A DNA stretch of 15,515 nt from Lichtheimia corymbifera B2541 (lineage: Eukaryota; Mucoromycota; Mucoromycetes; Mucorales; Lichtheimiaceae), in contig JNEU01000854.1 in NCBI GenBank assembly GCA_000697475.1, positions 1 through 15,515 of the forward strand, read 5' to 3'. Every line of letters begins with the position of its first letter. Positions within the stretch are counted from its first letter, which is position 1. The notes below the pieces were generated by a model. The model was given only the letters and a program-made list of their open reading frames with translations. It made no database searches and was not told the DNA's origin. Position numbers and translations under genes: made by a program. Of this stretch, positions 1-8,997 are shown one piece after another.

Positions 1-985
1 CGACGAGCAATATTGTTCTATGACAGAGACCATGTTTCATTGTAAAATTTAGAGATGAATGCATTTTCTCGTTTTACATATGTTGAAAAGCATGGTGCTA
101 TATGTCAAGTGGTGTTTGTTCATTGCGAAGTAGCTTGACCCTGATAGAGCCGAAGATGCAGATGGGCGTGTCTGTGTGACACAGCTCATTTGCATGTTAC
201 TTCACAATGAACAAACACAACTTGTCATAAGCATCATGCTTTCAGCATATGTAAAAACGGAAAAGTGAATGTATCGAGAATTGGCAAGCGTGATCGTGAA
301 ACATAATTCACAAGGTGCGCTCCACCACGACGAGCAATATTGTTCTATGAAAGAGGCCATGTTTCATTGTAAAGTTTGGAGATAAATGCACCTTCTTGTT
401 TTTTCATATGCTGAAAAGCATGGTGCTATATGACAAGTGAGGTTTATCCATTGTCAAGTAGGTCGACCCTGATAGAGCCGAAGATGCAGATGGGCGTGCT
501 TGTGCAACACAGCACATTTGCATGATACTTCACATTGAACAAATCTCACTTGTCATATAGCACCATGCTTTTCAGCATATGCAAAAACAAGAAAGTGCAT
601 TTATCTCCAAACTTTACAATGAAACATGGCCTCTTTCATAGAACAATATTGCTCGTCGTGGTGGAGCGCACCTTGTGAATTATGTTTCACGATCACGCTT
701 GCCAATTCTCGATACATTCACTTTTCCGTTTTTACATATGCTGAAAGCATGATGCTTATGACAAGTTGTGTTTGTTCATTGTGAAGTAACATGCAAATGA
801 GCTGTGTCACACAGACACGCCCATCTGCATCTTCGGCTCTATCAGGGTCAAGCTACTTCGCAATGAACAAACACCACTTGACATATAGCACCATGCTTTT
901 CAACATATGTAAAACGAGAAAATGCATTCATCTCTAAATTTTACAATGAAACATGGTCTCTGTCATAGAACAATATTGCTCGTCG
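1..985. repeat. Near-perfect inverted repeat (arms of at least 441 bp) built from nested palindromic units
   Basis: Bases 1-441 are the reverse complement of 545-985 in constant register (paired positions always sum to 986). By eye there are only two mismatches, 392/594 and 404/582, and no indels. The 103-base centre (442-544) is only partly self-complementary. Each arm holds a smaller imperfect palindrome around a conserved 32-base core, at 139-170 in one arm and 816-847 reversed in the other. A third core at 467-498 lies in the centre. The left arm starts at the window edge and the sequence after 985 continues the same repeat, so the true arms may extend left of the window. No coding frame of note, transposase or recognisable terminal motif is visible. 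Candidate identities are a compound fold-back/MITE-like element, a satellite or an assembly chimera. The symmetry is seen directly; the class is unknown. Confidence 0.93.
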
Positions 986-1330
986 TGGTGGAGCGCACCT
1001 TGTCAATTATGTTTCACGATAAAACTTGCCAATCCTCGATACATTCACTTTTCCGTTTTTACATAGGCTAAAAGCGTGATGCTATATGACAAGTGGTGTT
1101 GTTCATTGTCAAGTATCATGCAAATGAGCTGTGTTGCACAAGCACGCCCATCTGCATCTTCGGCTCTATCAGGGTCGACCTACTTGACAATGAACAAACA
1201 CCACCTAACATATAGGATCACGCTGAAAGCATATGTAAAACATAAATGTGCCTGTATCTCAAAACTTTACAATGAAACGCGGGCTCTTCAATCGAACAAA
1301 GTTGCGCGGCGTGGTCAAGCGCACCCTGTG
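986..1330 (-). repeat. Fourth copy of the palindromic unit, reverse orientation
   Basis: This stretch continues the array in the same orientation as the copy at about 656-985. It carries the conserved core reversed at 1143-1174, 327 bases after the core at 816-847. The core is flanked by the same half-palindromes, including words such as CACCACTTGACATA-like stretches and CAATGAACAAACACCACC. Its outer linker (about 986-1060) matches 656-730 with scattered substitutions, so it is older or less homogenised than the 1-985 pair. From about 1240 onward similarity to the linker drops, and the sequence grades into the diverged fold-back that follows. No gene is supported here; the short open frames that cross it are by-products of the repeat. 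Confidence 0.85.
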
Positions 1331-1334
1331 TAGA

Positions 1335-1483
1335 AGTTTCACGATCGTCGTGGCCAATCTCACATTCACCCAATGTCACCACCAGCCAAAGTTGATCTGA
1401 GGTCGACCTCTTGAAATTTTTTTTCGACGAGGCTGGTGGTGACATTGGGTGAATCTGAGAATGGCCACGACGATCGTGAAACT
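1335..1483. repeat. Diverged fold-back: 53-base inverted repeat with 43-base loop
   Basis: Bases 1335-1387 pair with 1431-1483 (paired positions sum to 2818), with about two mismatches, around a 43-base loop (1388-1430) that includes a run of eight T and a GGTCGACC word. The arms include AGTTTCACGATCGTCGTGG and its complement. Weaker complementarity in the same register extends outward: GCGCACC at 1319-1325 pairs with GGTGCGC at 1493-1499, and traces reach about 1262 and 1556. The arm is recognisably a diverged version of the linker that joins units in the main array (compare 656-720), so this is a second-generation palindrome from the same family. Confidence 0.8.
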
Positions 1484-1945
1484 TGCACCCAAGGTGCGCA
1501 GGGCATGCTGATCAACTTTGTCTTAATAAAGAACCCATGCTTCATTCAAAAATTTCGAAAGGGAGAGCATAATGTGGGATTGACTATGATGGATGGAAAT
1601 TGGGAAAGCGCCGGATTTATGAAAAAGTCAATTAGTATGAATAATCTTGGGATTCCCCATTTCGAACATGAAACTTGGTAAGAAGGTTCTCTGAATCATG
1701 CTGATCAACTCCATTCATTTTAAAACCGCATGTTTCATTACTGGATTTTTTGAGTGGGGTGGTCCATATGTTGGAGAGACAGTGTTGTACGGCCGATTGT
1801 TCCAAGATTGCTCAGCTCCATCGTGAAGCTTGCATACACATGGTGCTGTCGACCACGACGAGTATATTTGCTCTCATAAAGGCCTCACGCTTCATTATGA
1901 AAATGTTGAGAAACAGGCACCTTTATGTTTTACATATGCCTTAAG
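1484..1945 (+). repeat. Decayed copies of the palindrome-array linker
   Basis: At least three degraded linker copies can be picked out: about 1476-1550, 1669-1742 and 1822-1940. The first two share GAAACTTG, then CATGCTGATCAACT, then an ATGCTTCATT/ATGTTTCATT word, spaced about 193 bases apart. The third ends with CCACGACGAG, a TTGCTCTCATAAAGGCC-like stretch and TTTTACATATGC, which match bases 326-410. Between them the sequence is not recognisably repetitive. Similarity fades after about 1945. Assignment rests on shared words in the same order, not on an alignment. Confidence 0.6.
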
Positions 1946-4086
1946 CGTGATGGAGTTGCTTTTTCCTACTGGATGGTGCCGACTGCATTAACGGAAGGAT
2001 GAAGAGCCGAGTGAAATGACACGTGATGGTTACACAAACGCGTCATTGACAGGTTCCTGCACGAATGGATGATGATGATGATGATTGCCTTTAGGAAAGT
2101 ACATAAGTAAACAATATCTATTAATGAAGGTGTGGATCAAGGTATGTGTAGTATGACAATAGTGGTTCTATATCACATTTGGATGTAGGAGAAGGTCGAG
2201 CTGCATAAACCAATTTCAATTAAGAAAGCGCAAGTATGTAGGTTGGATGAAGGTAGTGTTTGAGATGAACGAAGAAAATTATTAGCGCATGGTCAATGAT
2301 GAATGAAAGCAGACGACATGGGATAGCAAAAAGTGGTGGGACAATCAAGGATATATTTATTTAGTTGGTTGCCTGGGTTACGTTACCACCATGCCTCTAT
2401 TTCTGGTGGGCGCGTAGCAATTCCCAAGAGCCGCTTCTTCTCCTCTCCCATTCCACAAACAAGGTAAGCCTAACTCCATTTACAAAGTACAGAGCATTAA
2501 CTGCTGCATTGTTGCCTTCAAAATAGAACGTCAATGGGCGAACAGGGTGGAAGGTGTAAACAAGTAAGTTAAGTGAAGGATCGTTCCCATTACGTTGTTT
2601 CACTTGGTTGGATTGGATTGCAGTAGAGTGCTCTCTTTATTTGGACATCTCAAGAGGTAGGATGGGTTATTCTATATTGTCTTCTCAGTGACTCAATGTC
2701 TACTTTAGAATCGATCCTGAATGGACAAGGCTGGCTACTGGATCTTTCCCTCTTCGTCTTGTATTGTTCCTCCTCCGCCTTTGTCTCGTATTGTTCCTTG
2801 ATACTCCCTCGCCCCAGTATGTTTCTGGCAATACCCGGCCTCATGAGGCGTGCATGACTATTTTGGTAGTAGCTGTGGGTCAAGGATTGTTACTGGTGTA
2901 TGCTGGTTCCTCGAAGGGGAAACGGATTGCGTATCGGTTCAAGCGATTCATATGGTGGGAGGCTCTCCACTTTGCTAGTTTCTTCCCTTCTTGCTTGTAA
3001 ATCATAGCGTAGATATAATAAACTCGTTCCGTTATTGCTCTTGTAAGAAAGATTGTATGCAACTTTTATGATAAAATAAAAGAATGGGAACTATTATACA
3101 CAAATCCATTAGCCCCTTTATTTGCCCATTGTTATCCTTCCATAGAGATGATTTGCTGAACAAGGAGGCTGTTGACAATGAACGCTTTGATACCGGTTAT
3201 CCTTCAACTCATTCCCCAAGGACGTTCTCATATAAGCGTGATACAGGCTGGTCGCAGTTAAACATGTAGTTCGACTTGAAGAGTGGGATTGACTTCCGAA
3301 GCGAAGCGAAAGGTGCAGACAACAGAGTCTTCTTTCAGCAAACTCATCCCATGAGTGATAGCTCAATCACAAATACAGTGCACTTTTGAAGTGTGCCTCA
3401 AACATAGAACGGTAGTCGTGGTTCTTGGGAATGGACGTAATACGAATAAGAGACAATGAGTTTATTCCACGTTTGATAAAACATACATCACTTTCATAGG
3501 TCGAAATGTTTCATTGGCATACACCTAGTTGAGTCTTTCTACATGGGAAGAAATGCAATCCATACGTGAATATGTATGAAATTCATCTGACAAGCTTGTA
3601 ACATATGAATAGGGTTTACCTTCAAACAAGAGCCAAATATTACAATGATATCCATGACAATGAAAGTATAATAATAATGGATCATTATGAATGACCACAA
3701 TAATTGGCAGGATCCACTTTGACGACGTGATGAATCAACGAGATATGTAATGGGAGAAAGAAATGTGAACTATGATGGGTGTAACATCCCTTGTTTATAC
3801 GTGCACAACAAGGAGAGAGCAACCATGTCTGTTGGGGCGATAGTGCATCATTGATAAAGTGGCGGCGTATCTACACCGACATTAAAAACCGGTTTCCCCA
3901 GGACCATGTATACATCTGCAACTCAGGTCCCAGATGACAGCATCTCTTAAACCGGCACCAGCACGTGCCAATAAGGCATAGGTCGTTTACTCAAAAAGAA
4001 TCTCATTTCAAAAGAGCTAATATGACTATGCGACTTTTTTTTTCCTTGTTTAATAATGCAAAAGATGATGCTGTATATGTATATAA
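1946..4086. other. Gene-poor interval, no recognisable gene
   Basis: About 2.1 kb between the repeat array and the 3' end of the Noc4 gene. Reading both strands I found no frame with a recognisable domain, no tRNA-like cloverleaf and no LTR or transposase. It holds a GAT trinucleotide run near 2068-2085 and several 60-80 codon open frames without support. The most protein-like is the minus-strand frame at 2397-2636, listed separately. A short direct repeat of a TCTTGTATTGTTCCT-like word lies near 2755-2800. It is probably intergenic DNA or heavily decayed mobile DNA next to the array, but that is inference. Confidence 0.5.
2397..2636 (-). other. Unassigned open frame, possible gene fragment
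   Basis: A minus-strand frame is open from just after a TAA at 2637-2639 to a TAG at 2397-2399, about 79 residues. It has no convincing ATG; the first alternative start is a GTG at 2603. The composition is protein-like, with stretches such as LLVYTFHPVRPLTFYFEG and GVRLTLFVEWERR, but I recognise no family. It could be an exon of an unseen gene, a relic of a mobile element, or chance. No clear upstream acceptor or partner exon was found. Confidence 0.2.
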
Positions 4087-6123
4087 CTAAATTTCCCATT
4101 CGTTCTCACCAGGCTTTTCAAAAGCCATGGCAGGCTCCCGTTTCCGTTTACGTCCAATCTCATTGTTGAAAAACTATAATAACAGCAATGTTAGATGTTT
4201 TGACCATAGTATAAAGGATGATGATGACTTACTGTAGCATAGGTATGGTCCATGAAATCCTCCAGGTTGTATTTGGGTTTGAGGAACTTTTCGGAAAAGA
4301 TCTTTGCAAGCGTGGATACGTTGGCGTAATAGTGTTGTGCAAGCGTCTGTACTTCCCAGAGTGATGATTCAAGCGCATGGCATTCATAAGGATTCTTTTC
4401 TTCGAAATCATACGGATCGTCAGCTTTGCCGACAGCGTCATTGCTGTGGATCAGTTTCATGCAGGTAGGATGGCGTCGGAGCAAGTTGTAGATGAAGGGA
4501 ACAATGGTAACACTGGCAGCTGGTGGTGCTGACAAAGAGAGTCGTGCTAATCGCTTAATGAAGGCAGCAATCAATGCAGCGGGAAGCAATCTATTATAAA
4601 GAACATCAGTGCTATGTGGATGATGATGATGACGGCGACAACTTACGAGGATGATAAAAAGATGTCGAGCAAACGGAAGAATCGAGATCGGTATTTGACA
4701 TGCATAATATTGCGATCCAATAAGGTGTAGAGTTTGTGATAGAAATCAGGATAATCCCTATTAAAGATGTCAACCTTTGTCCATCCCTTCCTTATCCATT
4801 GTATACTTACAAGTTGTGTTCGGTGATGAGAATGAACAAGCCATTGAGTGCTAATAAGCTGACAGCTCCACCTATGGTTGCGATGCTCATATTAATATAT
4901 CAAAAGCGATCAATCCAGAGAAAAGGTTACACTTACCAACATTGTAGGAATCGGTCAAAAAGTCCATGAGAAGCTTGGGTTCGAATAGATGCGAAAGAAT
5001 CCGCTTATGCAACATCAACAATGTCTTCTTGTACAGCTCTTCAGTGAGTGGGAGACCAAGGAATGCAAGCCAGCCATTTTGGAATGCCCGTTTGTGTGCG
5101 TTGAGATGCAAAAGGAAAGGTTTGCTGTTTCTCTCTTTCTTGCTCAACTTGCTTTGTGATTTCTTGGTATCATCCTCTTCATTGTCTGAGATTAAGCCAG
5201 TATCACCCAATAAGAGAGCATCCTCATCATCCTGATCCATCGTATCATCCTCATTCTTCTTGTTTCCTTGTGCATGTGGATTGGGATGTGCTGTCCAAAA
5301 TTCGTTGATCTCCTCAGGTTCAGTGGGCATGGATCGAATTCCCTCCAGGATACCAAATGTGTTCTTGGCCACAATGGCACCCAACGTATTCTTTTTCTTT
5401 TCTGTGATATCCTTCATAATGCCGCTAAATGGTATTCATTAGCATCACATGTTGCAATTCCCATCCCCCAGATATACATTGCACTTACGCAGCATCTTGA
5501 TAAAAGTAATATCGAATATCATCATAGGCATTGACATATTTTTGCACAAATTCCTTCTGCAACTGCTCGCTGAGATTGTCGTTGGTGATGACGGCTTTGA
5601 CGAGTGGTTTGAAAATGTAATTGGCGAATTCATAGTCTTTGCCTTCAGCCTTGCGATACTCGGAATGCGATTTGATAAACGTCATTTGAATCTGAAGTGC
5701 TGGGAGCTGAAGACCAGGCTCATCGTGTACAAGGAGTTGACGCAGCATATTCAAGTATGTATCCAACTGAGTATTCAACCAACTGGTCACCTTGGCAGCT
5801 GCAGCATTGGATTGTTGATGTCGAGTGGTATCAAGGTCGCCGTTCAGTTGCCACCGAGTGAATACACGATGTAAAGCATGGATAGCAGCATGGACGACTT
5901 GTGGATCCTCGTCAAGGTGCTTTTTGGTGAGATCGATCAACTGAACAATGTTGTTGAGATTGGCTTTGTCTGACAAGCTAGCTTCAAGCGTCCTGATCTT
6001 TTGTCTCGTCTCCTTGAAATGAGCCTGTTGGAAATATTAGTTGTCATGCTAACATGGTGCGATTGTTTATTTTCTTACAGGATCGCTTGCTCTTTTTCTT
6101 TTTTTGTTGGGTGGCGGTGGCAT
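4087..6123 (-). CDS. NOC4: Noc4-type nucleolar complex protein (CBF/Mak21 family), 561 aa, 7 exons
   Basis: Exons on the minus strand: 6123-6079, 6024-5489, 5424-4937, 4871-4811, 4757-4647, 4590-4233 and 4173-4087. The introns are 53-65 nt, all GT-AG, with GTAAG donors. The joined frame is 1686 nt with no stop before TAG at 4089-4087. Noc4/Utp19 works with Nop14 in the nucleolus on 18S rRNA processing and 40S subunit assembly (family knowledge). In the sequence: a basic N-terminus with NKKRKR at residues 6-11 (likely nuclear/nucleolar signal); a helical repeat-like N-terminal half; an acidic linker at about 252-279; then the diagnostic CBF/Mak21 region with FQNGWLAFLGLPL (about 308-320), LFEPKLLMDFLTDSYNVGG and KYRSRFFRLLDIFLSS. 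The C-terminus has a second basic patch, GRKRKR. Length is close to family size (about 515-550). The start is the only ATG ahead of the conserved part and lies in exon 1 before a phase-0 intron. It is divergent from the velvet gene across 796 bp. Confidence 0.93.
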
Positions 6124-6919
6124 GGTCGAGATGCAGGAAAAAGTGAAAGAAGAAAAGTTTTGTTGTGCCACCCCCAAATTGACCACCCCCCAAAAAGGGC
6201 GACCGACGATGGCAACACAAACTCAGAAATCAAGTTGACATGTAGACATGCAAGCTTGCAGGAAAAAGCCGCCATGGATGATGATGGAATGAAAGCCCAG
6301 GCATTGACATCTCGTGAACAAACGGCAGAGATCTCGGTAAAGAACATGTTTATGCAATTTACTTTATGGGCATGCCATGTTTATTACCGAGCAAGTACAA
6401 TGTGTCATTGTCGTCACCACCCCACCAATATCATCATCACTCTTTCTACATGTACCTACTCTCAGCAACCATGTGAACATATGAAGGGGTTGAGATCCAA
6501 TTAACCTGGGGAATCATGCTGTATAATTGTATGGTCCAAATGCAGAGGTATCCCTCTGGTGGTGGATAAGATGAAAAAAGGGGTACTTGTTGTTATTAAT
6601 GATGAGGATGCTCACAGGTGGAGTAACAAGGTATCCCTGGGTAATGGTGCATGTTGTTTAAGCATATAATGATGGAAAACACGGGTTTATTTGTTGAGTT
6701 GATGCTGATCATCTTCATCCCTTGTCCCTTTTTTTGTTCATGGTGGCAATCAAGTTCGGTCTAGGGAAGCCGGGTGATCAGTCTGTTTTGAAAAGATACC
6801 GAATGCGTGGCCGCAGAAAAAAAAAGTTTACGTGGTTAAGCTATAAATAAAGGTTTATTGTCTTCCCCATCCTTGGACCCGGATTTATTTTACTATTCTC
6901 TCCCCTTTTTTTCTTCATC
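6124..6919. promoter_or_regulatory. Divergent promoter region between the Noc4 and velvet genes
   Basis: A 796-base gap between two divergent start codons, so it must hold both promoters. On the Noc4 side (minus strand) the 5' leader is pyrimidine-rich and carries two G-rich boxes (forward CCACCCCCAAATT and CCACCCCCCAAAAA, about 6169-6195). On the velvet side there is a TATA box, listed separately. The word GGTATCCCT occurs twice (near 6547 and 6631). A plus-strand open frame crosses from the Noc4 5' end to about 6504 but has no family match, and its first part lies antisense to Noc4 exons 1-2; I do not call it a gene. Confidence 0.55.
6842..6849 (+). promoter_or_regulatory. Probable TATA box of the velvet gene
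   Basis: TATAAATA in the context GCTATAAATAAAGG, 71-78 bases upstream of the ATG at 6920. It is followed by a pyrimidine-rich stretch (TCTCTCCCCTTTTTTTCTTC) just before the start codon, a common leader layout in fungi. Position and sequence are seen; use as a promoter element is inferred. Confidence 0.55.
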
Positions 6920-8499
6920 ATGTCAAGAGGATCGATATCACACAACTACGAATACATTGCAGCTTGTTCTCAGATACCCACTTTGCCAAGGTACATAGTG
7001 ATCTTTGAAACATGCAATCAGCAACAATAACGATTAATACATATACATGCATGCCTAGTCGGTTTTCATTAACAGTACGACAACAACCTGTTCAAACTCG
7101 TCAAAGCACCACCAACGAAAGGGGTTCGTTATTATAGAAAGCCATCATCTTGTATCCATATGCTGATATTGGTATAGATCGTCGACCGGTAGATCCGCCG
7201 CCCATTGTACAAATCAAGCTGGAGGATGCCATTCCTCAAGAAATACAGTGAGTATAACGATATCACCCACCCATGTGCTGGGGTCTTAGTTTGCGGCTGC
7301 ATATATAACAAGAAAATATTTACGTACCAAAAGAGATTTCCTGCAGAATCCTTACTTTTTCATGTGTGCCAGCTTGGCACATCCGGTACGAGATGAGCCG
7401 GTGCATGAAGTGAATGGGGTTTCTGGGCAAGCTGTTTCATCAATGTATAAGCTAAAAGATTATGACAATCACGGTACATTTTCATGCATGATTCCCGATC
7501 CATAATGCAATCACTGACATTGTTTGCCGAAAATTGTAGATGGTGGGTTCTTTGTTTTTGGCGACTTGTCCATTCGCATGGAAGGACAATATCGCATCAA
7601 GTTTACTTTATTTGAGATCACCTTGTATGGATTCTTTCCTTACTCTCTTTATAGCTCTACCAGTGCTAATGTTCCTTTTGTTATGATAGACAAGGCGCAG
7701 TAAGCCTTAAATCAATCTACTCTGATGTGTTCTCGGTATACTCGTCAAAAACCTTTCCGGGAATGTTGGAATCCACGTTCTTGTCTCGCTCTTTCTCAGA
7801 CCAAGGGGTACGACTACGGATTCGAAAAGAACATCGTGTGCAAATGTACGCTATATATCATTCGCTTTTTATGTTTTATCCCGTGTTCACACTAGTAGAC
7901 ATAGGAATGGTTCTCGAAAACGCAAGGCATCCTTAGCACATGATGACGATTCACCTACAGAATTAACATCGTCATCATCAATGTCCTCCACAGCAAGCTG
8001 GTATTGGCCAACAGCACAGCAACAACAACAACAACAACAGCAGCAGCAGCTAAAACAACAACATGCATATCCACATACCAATAAGGCTAGTCGTCGGCTT
8101 AGCATGGATTTGCCGTGGCCAGCTTCATCACAACCAGCTCGACGCTCATGGTCATTTTCAGTACAACGCGATGAACCTGTACGTTTACCACCTATTCGGA
8201 ACATCATGTCACCACCTCCACCATCAACTGCAACCCCACAGCCATCCATAGCAACAACACCAACACAACCTTCTGCTATACAACAACAACAACAACAACC
8301 GCCACAACCTATGCATCCAACAACTGTGGCGAATGGAACACCTTCGGTAAATGGTGCCGGTGATATTATCGAGGTGGATGCAGCTGTAGCCATGATGCAA
8401 CTTGCCTCCCCACAGCATTCTATGGTGCATTTATCATCCACCACGCCTCATCATCATCACCATCATCAGCGGATTCAAAAGCATTCAGCTGTATGGTGA
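6920..8499 (+). CDS. Velvet-domain transcriptional regulator (VosA/VelB-like), 393 aa, 7 exons
   Basis: Exons: 6920-6990, 7059-7123, 7178-7247, 7334-7473, 7540-7624, 7690-7845 and 7905-8499. The introns are 54-86 nt. The joined frame is 1182 nt ending in TGA. Velvet proteins are fungal DNA-binding regulators with a Rel-like fold that pair with each other to control spore formation, development and secondary metabolism (family knowledge). The domain spans about residues 24-200 and is complete: [26 protein letters not shown] (46-57), [31 protein letters not shown] and [20 protein letters not shown], ending in [10 protein letters not shown]. Right after it comes a basic stretch, GSRKRKAS (198-205), a likely nuclear signal. 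The tail is low-complexity: Ser run, 11-Gln run (8017-8049), Pro/Gln/Thr-rich stretches and a six-His run near the end. RRLS (Ser262) and RRSWS look like basophilic kinase sites. Intron 2 has a weak GTTCGT donor, but reading through hits an in-frame TAG and splicing restores the conserved motif. Which velvet subfamily it belongs to is not settled. Confidence 0.92.
8017..8049 (+). repeat. CAA/CAG run encoding 11 Gln in the velvet protein
   Basis: Eleven consecutive Gln codons (mixed CAG and CAA, so not a pure microsatellite) in the last velvet exon. Further Gln-rich stretches follow after LK and again near 8281-8300. The mixed codons suggest selection for Gln or an old expansion more than recent slippage. 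On the opposite strand the run reads as a Cys/Leu-rich frame, which is an artefact. Confidence 0.85.
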
Positions 8500-8997
8500 A
8501 TTTGTAGCCACCCAATATCTATTACATTCCTACTCCACATCCACTGTATGCTGGCTTGGAAAATGAATTACACACTTATGCCGATATCCCACCCAACCCT
8601 TTTTTCTATACATAGTCACCTTATCTATTGTCCATACTATATTCCGTCTTATGTCATTGCACTATGCCCTTTTTTGCTTTCTTCTTTCTGCTTCCAACAA
8701 CCCTTTTTAATCCCAACCATTGTAAATACATTACTATCAAACTCGGGATCATTAATCAAAGAATGTTTGAGTTGTTGCGGTTTATTGTCATAGCAACGGT
8801 AAAGATCGATTCCTGCAACCATTATCTAAAACTCCCATGCACAATTTGAACCATCGGTGGAAAAGAACAGATTGACTATTTTTATCAATGGATGATACTG
8901 CTGGTGTGGTGTTCCACAAAAAAGAATAGATAATGACATGGTGATGATGATGCGATAAAAAGTGGTGGGTGTTGATGCATGTGATAGGGTGATTGAG
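8500..8997. other. Convergent intergenic region (3' ends of the velvet and Dbp5 genes)
   Basis: About 498 bases between two convergent stop codons, so it should hold the 3' UTRs and poly(A) sites of both genes. It is AT- and pyrimidine-rich with several TTTT runs and no convincing coding frame. I see no classical strong signal that would fix either cleavage site. Confidence 0.5.

Noticed and set aside
1218..1681. Short open frames in the repeat array (both strands)
   Set aside because: They cross palindrome arms, are partly duplicated between strands by symmetry, and contain no domain.
3780..3990. Possible solo LTR or TIR element suggested by repeated AAACCGG words
   Set aside because: No matching termini, target-site duplication or second copy is visible in the window.
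6001..6504. Plus-strand open frame of 167 codons over the Noc4 5' end
   Set aside because: Its first part is antisense to Noc4 exons 1-2, whose splicing and protein conservation are clear. The rest has no family match and the composition of promoter DNA.
7887..8444. Minus-strand frame opposite the velvet tail, rich in Cys and Gly
   Set aside because: It is the complement of Gln/Thr/Pro codon runs; CAA/CAG repeats read as Leu, Cys or Val on the other strand. No independent support.
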